DNA of 45,787 nucleotides from Phycisphaerales bacterium (lineage in GTDB: Bacteria > Planctomycetota > Phycisphaerae > UBA1845): contig QZJT01000091.1 in the NCBI GenBank assembly GCA_003597935.1, forward strand, positions 1 to 45,787. Direction: 5' to 3'. The translations under genes were made by a program, and so were the position numbers. A model generated the notes under the pieces. That model made no database searches. It had not been told where the DNA came from and worked only from the letters and a program-made list of their open reading frames with translations. This document shows positions 7,823 through 16,822 of this stretch, piece after piece (within the stretch, counting starts at the first letter, position 1; every line of letters begins with the position of its first letter).

Positions 7823-8572
7823 TTGAACAGCTCGTTTTTGCGGATCCTCAACGACCCCCCCCTGGACGGTCCCACCAACATGGCCCGGGACGAGGCGCTG
7901 CTGGAGGCCGTCGGCCGCGGGGCGGCGCCACCCACGCTGCGCCTGTACGAATGGGCCGCCCCCACCGTATCGCTGGGGTATTTTCAGAAGATCGACGATT
8001 TCGACGCCTTGCCGCCGCCGGCCGGAAGGCTCTACGTCGTCCGCCGCCCCACCGGGGGGGGGGCGATCCTGCACGACCGGGAGTTGACGTATGCCCTGGC
8101 GCTGCCGGCGGCACACCCGCTGCTGGCCGGCGGGCCGAACGCGCTGTACGCGCTCGTGCATGACGCCGTCATCGCATGCCTGAACGCCTGCGGCGCCGGC
8201 GCCTGGCGCGGCTGCGAAAGCGATGGGTCGTCGGCCGCCCGCGGGCCGTTTTTCTGTTTCGCCCGCCGGCACTGCTTCGACGTGCTCGTGGACCGCGACA
8301 AGATCGCCGGCAGCGCCCAGCGCCGCACCCGCACGGCCCTGCTCCAGCACGGCAGCATCATCACCGGCAGCCGCTTCGACCAGCAGCCCACCGCCGTCGT
8401 GCCATGGAACGTTAAGGAGATCACACGCCGGCTGCGGACCGATCTCGTCATCGCCCTGTCGGACGCTACCGGCCTCGATGCCCAGGCGGGCGGCTGGACC
8501 GTGGAGGAGCTGTCGCGGGCGGAGGAACTGCTCATCAAGTACGCCGGCAGTGTATGGACCCGCAGGACGTAG
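7823..8572 (+). CDS. Lipoate-protein ligase A / LipM-like octanoyltransferase family
   Basis: 249 residues of the BPL/LplA/LipB family. Seen: 'NMARDEALLEAV', 'PTVSLGYFQ', the 'RRPTGGGAILHDRELTYAL' loop, and 'FFCFARRHCFDVLVDRDKIAGSAQ' followed by 'LLQHGSI'. The Cys (Cys145) before the Lys160-IAGSAQ block matches the catalytic cysteine position of LipM-type octanoyltransferases, so transfer of octanoate to GcvH is more likely than ATP-dependent ligation. This fits its place just downstream of the glycine dehydrogenase genes, because H-protein needs lipoylation. The start must be TTG at 7823, since the first ATG lies inside the conserved block. An insertion with Ser/Gly at about residues 130-140 looks loosely conserved. 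Confidence 0.85.
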   Translation: MNSSFLRILNDPPLDGPTNMARDEALLEAVGRGAAPPTLRLYEWAAPTVSLGYFQKIDDFDALPPPAGRLYVVRRPTGGGAILHDRELTYALALPAAHPLLAGGPNALYALVHDAVIACLNACGAGAWRGCESDGSSAARGPFFCFARRHCFDVLVDRDKIAGSAQRRTRTALLQHGSIITGSRFDQQPTAVVPWNVKEITRRLRTDLVIALSDATGLDAQAGGWTVEELSRAEELLIKYAGSVWTRRT

Positions 8573-8828
8573 CCAGCCGGATCAACCGCCGCCGGCCCGC
8601 GGGGCGCGTATCGAGCCGAACGTCGGGAAGGTCGAAGGTCCAAGGTCGAAAGTCGAAAGTCGAAAGTGGAAGGTCCAAGGTCGAAAGTCGAAAGTCGAAA
8701 GTGGAAGGTCGAAGGTCGAAGGTCGGAAGTCGAAAGTCGAAAGTCGAAGGTCGAAGGTCGAAGGTCGAAGGTCGGAACTCGAAAGTCGAAGGTCCATGGT
8801 CGAAGAACAAGAACCGGGCGAAGCGCCG
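8573..8828. repeat. 7-bp minisatellite (GGTCGAA / AGTCGAA units)
   Basis: From about 8627 to 8806 the sequence is an almost unbroken array of 7-bp units, GGTCGAA, AGTCGAA and GGTCGGA. Seven is not a multiple of three, so several frames stay open and encode SKVEGRR-like heptads; these are repeat artefacts and not genes. It separates the convergent lipM-like and glycosyltransferase genes. Confidence 0.85.
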
Positions 8829-10484
8829 CTACTCAACCGCCGCCGCGGCGTCCGGCGGACGTGTGACTTCGCGCGCCGCCCACGCCGTGGACGCCAGCAT
8901 CCCCAGCGTGAGCAGCCATTCGAGCGGCGCGTACGGGCGATGGGCCTGGCGGAAACGGCTGAACGGCTCGCGCAGCGCTTCGTCCAGCGGCCGGATGTTA
9001 ACGCCGTCCGGCGCACTTGCGGCGGCCTGTTCGTAGTCGCGCACCAGGCGCGGGCGGATCTTCGTGGACCAGGCGTCGGCGCCGACTTTCAGCCAGGTGT
9101 GATGGGTCATCTGAAAACTCGCCGCCAGGGCGAGCATCGCCACCGCCGCGGCCGCGCGCCGCCCGCGCCAGGCCAGCACGCACAGCAGCGGCAGGCACAT
9201 CACGATGTAGCGCTCGTGAACGCGCGTCGCCACGGTCGCGACCGCCAGAAGCCACAACGCTGCGAACGTCACGTACTGCACCGCTCGAACCAGCGCGCGG
9301 CGGCGGGCCAGCCACCACACCGCCGCCAGCGCCGCCAGCGTCAACGCCTTTCCCCACGCGTCGCGCGATACGCCCAGCAGCGCGGCGTGAACGTTCACGT
9401 CAAACGTCAACAGCAGATCGACGTACCAGACGTTGAACGCCGCCAGCGTCGTGCGCGGCCACTCATCGGCCAGGTTGCGAAGGTAGCTTTGCTCCAGCCA
9501 TGCCCAGCCGTCGTGCGTCACGAATCCCAGCGACGTGACCATCAGCACCGTCAACGCGACGATGCCTCCTCCGAGTATCTTGACCGAGCCGCGGGCTGAA
9601 GCCTGCGCGGAGTTGCGACTTGAAGCGGCGCTCCAGCGTTGGGGCGTGTACCCGCTGTCCACGCGCTGCGAATCGGGAAGACCAGTCTGTGCAGGAACAT
9701 CCGCGCGGGCTGAAGCCCGCGGCTCGCTGGAATCCGCGCGGGCCGAAGCCCGCGGCTCGCTGGAATCCGCGCGGGCTGAAGCCCGCGGCTCGCTCTTGCG
9801 ACGCTCGACGACCAGCGCGAACAGCCACACGGGCGCCGCCAGCAGCGCCTGCGGCTTCAGCGCCAGCGCCACGCCCCACAGCGCGCCGGCCGGCAGCCAT
9901 CGCCGTCCGACCATCGCCGCCAGCATCCACACCAGCGGGGCCAGCACCCACGAATCGCTCTGCCCCCACCAGCACGAGTCCAGCCAGATCGGCGGCAGCA
10001 GCCAGCACGCGATCGCCGCCGGGACACGCGCACGCACTCCGACGACCTGCGACGCCAGCCGCCCCACGCCCAGCGCCAGCAGCACGTCGCCGATGACGCC
10101 GAACAGCGCGAAGGACCACCGCGCGGCCACCGTGTTGGCGATCATCTGCGGATCGACCTGCTGCAGCAACTGCCCTTCCAGCGCCACCAGATACAGCGCC
10201 AGGGGGGGGTAGTTCGGCACGGCGTTACCGCCGGACGACGCCGACTTGACGCCCTCGGCCGTCAGCGTCGGCACGCGGGCCGCTGGAGGAATCGCATAAA
10301 GATCGTGGATGCCGCGCTCGACGGCGTGGCGCGCCCACAGCACGTAGGCGGCGTGATCGCCGGGCCACGACCCGGCCGACAGCCGCGGCGCACCCGCCGG
10401 GCTGCTCAGCGTTACCGCCGCCAAGCGGATGAGCACGCCCAGCAGGACCAGAGCGAGCGCTGTGCGGCCGGACGCGCGGGTCAC
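8829..10484 (-). CDS. Multi-pass membrane glycosyltransferase (GT87/mannosyltransferase-like)
   Basis: 551 residues with about ten hydrophobic segments. The N-terminus has a helix and then 'WPGDHAAYVLWARHAVERG' and 'LYAIPP', with 'NYPPLALYLVALEG' further on: a D-x-Y and YPP pattern typical of GT-C lipid-linked sugar transferases such as GT87/DUF2029. It probably uses a polyprenyl-phosphate sugar on the outer face of the membrane; the substrate is unknown. The most unusual part is a loop of about 70 residues (bases 9590-9795) made of repeat DNA read in frame, including three copies of an 11-residue EPRASARADSS unit. GTG start; the gene begins 3 nt after the hsp20 stop, so the two are coupled. 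Confidence 0.75.
   Translation of the reverse strand: MTRASGRTALALVLLGVLIRLAAVTLSSPAGAPRLSAGSWPGDHAAYVLWARHAVERGIHDLYAIPPAARVPTLTAEGVKSASSGGNAVPNYPPLALYLVALEGQLLQQVDPQMIANTVAARWSFALFGVIGDVLLALGVGRLASQVVGVRARVPAAIACWLLPPIWLDSCWWGQSDSWVLAPLVWMLAAMVGRRWLPAGALWGVALALKPQALLAAPVWLFALVVERRKSEPRASARADSSEPRASARADSSEPRASARADVPAQTGLPDSQRVDSGYTPQRWSAASSRNSAQASARGSVKILGGGIVALTVLMVTSLGFVTHDGWAWLEQSYLRNLADEWPRTTLAAFNVWYVDLLLTFDVNVHAALLGVSRDAWGKALTLAALAAVWWLARRRALVRAVQYVTFAALWLLAVATVATRVHERYIVMCLPLLCVLAWRGRRAAAAVAMLALAASFQMTHHTWLKVGADAWSTKIRPRLVRDYEQAAASAPDGVNIRPLDEALREPFSRFRQAHRPYAPLEWLLTLGMLASTAWAAREVTRPPDAAAAVE
9590..9795. repeat. Palindromic CGCGGGCTGAAGCCCGCG repeats inside the glycosyltransferase gene
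   Basis: Three 33-bp tandem units at 9701-9733, 9734-9766 and 9767-9795, each holding the palindrome CGCGGGCTGAAGCCCGCG, plus a diverged single copy at about 9592-9612. The same family occurs at 26941-26963 and 37235-37265. Because the unit is 33 bp (11 codons), amplification keeps the reading frame. Confidence 0.85.
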
Positions 10485-10487
10485 GCC

Positions 10488-10943
10488 TTACTCGTTCGAC
10501 TCGATCTTGATCGTGCGGGCGGAGGCGTTCGGAGATTTCTGCATCGTGATCTCGATGACCCCCGCCCGCGACGTCGCCGTGATCCTGTCGGCGTCGATAG
10601 AGCCGGGGATGTGGACCGCCCGCATGAACGTGCCGTAGCGACGTTCGGTCATCAGGCGACGCCGGCCTTCGATGGGGGCGGGCGCTACCTTGTCTCCGCG
10701 CAGCGTGAGCACGCCGTCGGAATAGGACACGTCGATGGCGCCGACCTCCACGCCGGGCACTTCCGCCGTCAGAATGAACCGGCCGGGATCCTCGTAAAGG
10801 TCCACGTGCGGCTCCCAGTCCGTCTCGGAGAACGGGTTGACGCGCATGCCGCTCTCCCACAGCCGCCGCGCCATTGCGTTGATCTCGTTCTGCACCTCGC
10901 CGAGCGAGAAGGGTACGTCTTTGCCGAATGGTCTGAACGTCAT
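10488..10943 (-). CDS. Small heat shock protein, Hsp20/alpha-crystallin family
   Basis: 151 residues. The alpha-crystallin domain spans about residues 43-150: 'WEPHVDLYEDPGRFILTAEVPGV', 'DVSYSDGVLTLRGDK', 'ERRYGTFMRAVHIPGSIDADRI' and the closing 'AGVIEITM', which stands for the usual GVLxI motif. Proteins of this family are ATP-independent holdases that bind unfolding clients. The short N-terminal arm contains 'GEVQNEINAMARRLWE', an amphipathic helix seen in the family. The start has a strong AGGAGG 5 nt upstream. Unusually, the downstream partner is a membrane glycosyltransferase only 3 nt away. Confidence 0.93.
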   Translation of the reverse strand: MTFRPFGKDVPFSLGEVQNEINAMARRLWESGMRVNPFSETDWEPHVDLYEDPGRFILTAEVPGVEVGAIDVSYSDGVLTLRGDKVAPAPIEGRRRLMTERRYGTFMRAVHIPGSIDADRITATSRAGVIEITMQKSPNASARTIKIESNE

Positions 10944-11025
10944 GTCAGCCTCCTATACGGGTCTGCTGAAACAGGCCGCGGTGCGGATGGTGTACGGCCG
11001 AGCATGACCGCAACCCCGCGGCGGG

Positions 11026-11673
11026 TCAAGGGAGCCGCGCATACGCGACCCGGTAGATCGTCCGTCCCTCTTGCGCGTATTTGACCTCGAAATTGGTGCC
11101 GGCCCAGTCTTCGCCGGGGCCGAACGTCGGGTCGTCGAAGGGCACCTCGCGCAGCCCGGCCTGCGCGTCGAGCAGTTCGCGCATCCGCTCGAAATACTCC
11201 GCGTGGTCCGTCTGCAGCAGCCACCGCCCGCCCGGCGCCGTCGCCCGCAGGGCCGCTTCGACGAAGGGCGCCTGAATGAGCCGCCGCTTGTGGTGGCGCT
11301 TCTTGGGCCAAGGGTCCGGGTGATAGACGTGCAGCGCCGACAGGCACCCGGCGGGCAGGTGACGCCGGACGAACACCGCCGCGTCGGTGCGCATGATCCG
11401 CACGTTGGTCACGCCCCATCGCCTGATGCGGTCGGCGGCGTAGCGGTAGAACTTGCTCGCCCACTCGATGCCCAGCAGCCGCACGTCCGGCCGGCTGCGG
11501 GCGCGGCAAAGCAGAAACCGCCCCTTGCCGCACCCGATCTCAAGCTCGAACGGACCCGGTGACGCAAACCACGCCTGCGGATCGACGATCTGACCCTCCG
11601 CGGGAGGCTCGATCACGATGTCGTCAAGAGTCAGCACGCCGGCGATGATGCGGCGGCGAGCGCCGGGATTCAA
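11026..11673 (-). CDS. trmB: tRNA (guanine-N7)-methyltransferase
   Basis: Methylates G46 in the variable loop of tRNAs using S-adenosylmethionine. The 215-residue product has the cofactor motif 'FELEIGCGKGRFLL', then 'GIEWASKFYRYAADRI', 'VRIMRTDAAVF', the family signature 'VYHPDPWPKKRHHKRRLIQ', and 'LLQTDHAEYFERM'. Length and motif order are normal. The TTG at 11673 gives the longest form; GTG at 11637 (reading 'LTLDDIVIEPP') is an equally possible start, as neither has a strong ribosome binding site. It is transcribed in the same direction as hsp20, which begins 82 nt downstream. Confidence 0.92.
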   Translation of the reverse strand: MNPGARRRIIAGVLTLDDIVIEPPAEGQIVDPQAWFASPGPFELEIGCGKGRFLLCRARSRPDVRLLGIEWASKFYRYAADRIRRWGVTNVRIMRTDAAVFVRRHLPAGCLSALHVYHPDPWPKKRHHKRRLIQAPFVEAALRATAPGGRWLLQTDHAEYFERMRELLDAQAGLREVPFDDPTFGPGEDWAGTNFEVKYAQEGRTIYRVAYARLP

Positions 11674-11806
11674 GCACCCCGTCGCTGCCCGTCGCGGACG
11701 CGGTCCGGTTGGCGCTATTCCCCCGGGCGATGCGCCCCGGACGCCTCCTGCGGCCGCTCCTGGTCTTCGCGGTCACGTTTCCGATCGCTTCGTGGCCGGA
11801 TGGGAC

Positions 11807-11812
11807 TAGAAT
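11807..11812 (+). promoter_or_regulatory. -10 element for the PhzF-family gene
   Basis: TAGAAT ends 6 nt before the ATG at 11819, so transcription would begin at or next to the start codon and give a leaderless mRNA. No good -35 hexamer is seen, and no Shine-Dalgarno sequence exists. Confidence 0.4.
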
Positions 11813-11818
11813 GCGCGC

Positions 11819-12730
11819 ATGCCCCACGACTACCGGATCATCGACGCATTTTGTGCCGAGCCGTTCGGCGGCAACCCGGCGGCCGTGGTGCTGGATGCTG
11901 AGGACCTCGACGACGCGACCATGCAGCGGATCGCGACCGAGTTCAACCTCTCGGAGACGACCTTCGTGCTGCCGGCGGCCGATCCCGCGGCCGGCGTGCA
12001 GTTCCGCTGGTTCACGCCGGCAGTCGAGGTCGATCTGTGCGGCCACGCCACCGTGGCCGGCGTCCACGCGCTGCACGAGGCCGGGCAGTTGGCCGACCGT
12101 CTGCGGCCGGACGGGATCCTGCGCATCGAGACGCGCTCGGGGATTCTGGAAGCGCAGCTCGAGATCATCGGCAACGATCCGCGGACCCGGCAGGTCTGGC
12201 TGGAACTGCCGCGCCCGACGCTGCGCGCCTTCGTGCTCAAGCCATCCATCCTGCGCGAAGGATTGCGGATCGAGGAGGACGCGGTCGTCTCGAGGATCCC
12301 GGTGATGATGACCGGCGACCGGGACGTGATCCTCTTCGTCCGCGGAGTGGGCGTGCTGCGGGCGATCAGGCCGAACTTCTCCGTACTCGGCGAGCAGTGC
12401 GCCCATGCGGGCGTGAGGGGCATGCTCGTGGCCACCACGGGCAGTCTCCCGCCGCACGTTCAGGTCGAGACGCGATTCTTCGCCCCCGCCGCCGGTATCC
12501 ACGAGGACCCGGTGACCGGCAGCGCAACCGGCTCGCTGCTGGCGTACATGGTGCTGCACGGGCTGATCGCGGTGAAAGACGGACTCGCCGGGCTGACCTG
12601 TCTGCAGGGGCTTCCCGGAATCCGCTCCGGGCTGGTCCGGGCGCTGGGCCGCGTCGATGGAACGACGCTGACCGACGTACAGATCGGCGGGCGGGCGACG
12701 ACCGTCATGGCCGGAACGCTCGTGGTGTGA
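11819..12730 (+). CDS. PhzF-family isomerase/epimerase-like protein
   Basis: 303 residues with the two-lobed diaminopimelate-epimerase-like fold of the PhzF family. Family motifs: 'DAFCAEPFGGNPAAVV' at the N-terminus, 'FNLSETTFV' with the conserved acidic residue Glu46, 'RWFTPAVEVDLCGHATVAG', and 'HEDPVTGSATGSLLAYM' in the second lobe. PhzF itself isomerises a phenazine precursor, but most homologues have unknown substrates, and no phenazine genes lie nearby. The ATG is preceded at -7 by TAGAAT, a likely -10 box, which suggests a leaderless transcript. Confidence 0.9.
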   Translation: MPHDYRIIDAFCAEPFGGNPAAVVLDAEDLDDATMQRIATEFNLSETTFVLPAADPAAGVQFRWFTPAVEVDLCGHATVAGVHALHEAGQLADRLRPDGILRIETRSGILEAQLEIIGNDPRTRQVWLELPRPTLRAFVLKPSILREGLRIEEDAVVSRIPVMMTGDRDVILFVRGVGVLRAIRPNFSVLGEQCAHAGVRGMLVATTGSLPPHVQVETRFFAPAAGIHEDPVTGSATGSLLAYMVLHGLIAVKDGLAGLTCLQGLPGIRSGLVRALGRVDGTTLTDVQIGGRATTVMAGTLVV

Positions 12731-12984
12731 CCGCGCCCCATAATCAGGGCCGACGCGCCAGCCCTTCGGCTCGGGATCGTATGTTGTAGATTGCGGAACC
12801 CGACGCACGGCCGGTTCGACGGTTCCCCCGTAGGGATTCGCGGCGGCCGGGCGCCGGCAGGGCGGCCGCGCCGCAGGCTCGGTTTCGCCAGGGACCCGCG
12901 CCTGCCGCGGGGTCCGGCCCGTGTCGCGTCGGTGGCGACGCAGCGGCGTCCGTCGGAGTCCAGTCGGGCGAGGAGGCAACGGTC
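12731..12984. other. Intergenic region, no gene seen
   Basis: 254 bp between the PhzF-like gene and the small gene at 12985. Short frames exist but lack start signals. The last bases hold the strong Shine-Dalgarno sequence AGGAGG of the next gene. Confidence 0.5.
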
Positions 12985-13284
12985 ATGCTCGCAAAGCCGA
13001 CCAAAGCATGCCAGGTCGAAGTCGTCCTCAAGTCAGGAACGCGCCTTTCGGGGCTGTTCCCGGTACCGGCGAATACCAGCACCTGCGTCCGCCCGACGGA
13101 CGCGATCCGCCAGGTGGACGACCAGTACCTGTTGCTGTGCGACGTGACCGTGCGTGAAGGTGACGACGTCTACGATCGCCCGACCCTGCTGGTGCGCGGC
13201 GACGCGATCTCGCACATTGAGCTGACTTCAAGCGGGTGGATGACGCTGGCGAACACGCCCAGCCTGGCAATCGCCGCCTCCTGA
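12985..13284 (+). CDS. Small protein of unknown function (99 aa)
   Basis: Translation start is well supported: AGGAGG lies 8 nt before the ATG. The protein looks like a small beta-barrel: 'CQVEVVLKSGTRLSGLF', 'STCVRPTDAIRQVDDQYLLLCDVTV', 'PTLLVRGDAISHIEL'. Alternating hydrophobic strands and the final 'RGDAISHIE' strand recall Sm-like or DUF6812-type small proteins, but I cannot assign it firmly. The last 15 residues are probably disordered. It stands alone between the PhzF-like gene and the thrS promoter. Confidence 0.7.
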   Translation: MLAKPTKACQVEVVLKSGTRLSGLFPVPANTSTCVRPTDAIRQVDDQYLLLCDVTVREGDDVYDRPTLLVRGDAISHIELTSSGWMTLANTPSLAIAAS

Positions 13285-13749
13285 CGCCGACGCACCTGGT
13301 CCGACGGGACGCGCTAAGTCCATGCCTTGTATGAAGTTATTCCACCCAGAGCGGGACGCAGACGGTCGGCGTGGCACGTGTTCCAGCGACTCGACGCCCG
13401 CTGGGGCCAGTCGAAGCCCTTGACCGGACACTCCGATGTTCTATATTGGTGGGCAGGAGAATCGTCCCCGTGGCCTGAGTCGGTGGCCACCCTTACGGTA
13501 CTGTTTGCACTGCGAACGGCCTGACGTCGATGACGCACACGGCATGGTAGCTCTGGGTCCATCTTCGGCCGAGACGCCGATGGTGGCTCCCGTGCCCGTC
13601 CGTCGTCGCCGTCAGGCCGCTCGCTGCGCAGCCGGAGTGCCGGCAACCGGGGAGGGTTCGCAAACCCGGATCCAGGTCCCCGACCGCTGGCGGCGCATGG
13701 AGCCGCCCGGCGGGAAGGCCGTCCGACCGGGGGTCTGCGGAGGTTTGAG
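13285..13749. other. Leader region of thrS, no gene seen
   Basis: 465 bp. It contains a strong promoter at 13420-13447 and then about 300 nt of GC-rich leader before thrS. The thrS frame is open back to a TGA at 13531 but has no ATG, GTG or TTG in that stretch. I looked for a T-box antiterminator and found only a poor match. Confidence 0.5.
13420..13447 (+). promoter_or_regulatory. Sigma70-type promoter for thrS-infC
   Basis: TTGACC (13420-13425), a 16-nt spacer, and TATATT (13442-13447). It is the best promoter upstream of thrS and implies a leader of about 295 nt. Confidence 0.65.
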
Positions 13750-15933
<2,184 letters not shown>

Positions 15934-15970
15934 CGGTTCAGGATATCTTGGTTTAGTCAGGAGACGTCTC

Positions 15971-16669
15971 ATCGCGAAGTCACTTCGAATCAATGAGCAG
16001 ATTCGGATTTCCCCCATCTTTCTGATCGATCACGAGAACGAGAAGCGTGGGATCGTGCCTACGCGCGACGCCCAGCTTCTGGCCCGCGATCTGGGGTTGG
16101 ACCTGGTGGAAGTCGCGCCCATGGAGCGGCCGCCCGTCTGCCGCATCATGGACTACGGCAAACACAAGTACAACCAGAAGAAGCGCCAGAAGCAGAGCAC
16201 CGCTCACGCGATCGTCATGAAGGAGATCCGCCTGCGTCCCAAGACCGACGATCATGACCGGATGATCAAGCTCAAGCACGCCCGCGAGTTCCTGCAGAAG
16301 GGGCACAAGGTCCAGTTCACGATGCTGTTCCGCGGGCGTGAGCGTTACCTGCGCGACTACGCGCGGGAGAAGTTCGACGATGTGCTGAGGGAGCTGGGCG
16401 ACACGATCAAGATTGAGCGGCCGCCGGCCCAGGACGGCCGGCGCATGACGATGGTGGTCGCGCCGGCGACGGCGGGCGCCACCGCGGGCAGCGGACCCAA
16501 GGCGACCGGGCAGTCACCGGCGCCGTCGCCCCGGGTGGCTCCGCAGTCAAGCGCGCCGTCCGGAACGCAGCCCACCGCGCAGCCGGCGCCGCAGCACGCC
16601 GGGCAGCCCACGACGCAGCCCACCGCGCAGCCGGTCGAGCGGTTGTCCGGGGTCGCCGAAGGCGCCTGA
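15971..16669 (+). CDS. infC: Translation initiation factor IF-3, probable ATC start
   Basis: IF-3 keeps ribosomal subunits apart and checks the start codon. Seen: N-terminal domain 'LRINEQIRISPIFLI', 'ARDLGLDLVEVAPMERPPVCRIMDYGKHKY', the basic linker, and the C-terminal domain with 'KEIRLRPKTDDHD', 'FLQKGHKVQFTMLFRGRE' and 'KIERPPAQDGRRMTMV'. A tail of about 60 residues rich in Ala, Pro, Gln and Thr follows, beyond the usual 180 residues. The only canonical in-frame start, GTG 16055, would delete half the N-terminal domain. ATC 15971 has AGGAG 7 nt upstream. A rare start on infC is a known trait: E. coli uses AUU, read poorly when IF-3 is abundant, giving feedback control. The same control is inferred here. 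Confidence 0.93.
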   Translation: MAKSLRINEQIRISPIFLIDHENEKRGIVPTRDAQLLARDLGLDLVEVAPMERPPVCRIMDYGKHKYNQKKRQKQSTAHAIVMKEIRLRPKTDDHDRMIKLKHAREFLQKGHKVQFTMLFRGRERYLRDYAREKFDDVLRELGDTIKIERPPAQDGRRMTMVVAPATAGATAGSGPKATGQSPAPSPRVAPQSSAPSGTQPTAQPAPQHAGQPTTQPTAQPVERLSGVAEGA

Positions 16670-16715
16670 TCGGTAAATGGTCCAGCAGGTGCCGGCGGTT
16701 CACCTGTGGCGCCGC

Positions 16716-16786
16716 CTACCTGCCGGTAGGCAGCGTCGCACCGGCTTCCAGCCGGTATCCGCCCGGCATGAATGCCGGGGCTCTGA
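16716..16786. repeat. REP-like palindromes downstream of infC
   Basis: A cluster of hairpins: CCTACCTGCCGGTAGG (16716-16731), CACCGGCTTCCAGCCGGT (16739-16756), and GGCATGAATGCCGGGGCTC with flanks (16763-16786). Related copies lie at 19379-19402 and 32005-32091. They may serve as 3'-end structures, as bacterial REPs often do. Confidence 0.75.
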
Positions 16787-16822
16787 GGCACAGCCTGGAG
16801 ATCCGATCTGAGCGGCGCAGCG

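Noticed and set aside
8554-9036. Arg/Lys-rich SKVEGRR protein
   Set aside because: It is a translation of the 7-bp minisatellite, open in several frames at once.
9701-9795. CRISPR-like array
   Set aside because: The units are directly adjacent with no unique spacers and there are no cas genes.
13576-13600. Possible T-box antiterminator in the thrS leader (GATGGTGGCTCCCGTG)
   Set aside because: The match to the conserved AGGGTGGNACCGCG is poor, no specifier loop or terminator follows, and the match lies in a GC-rich random context.
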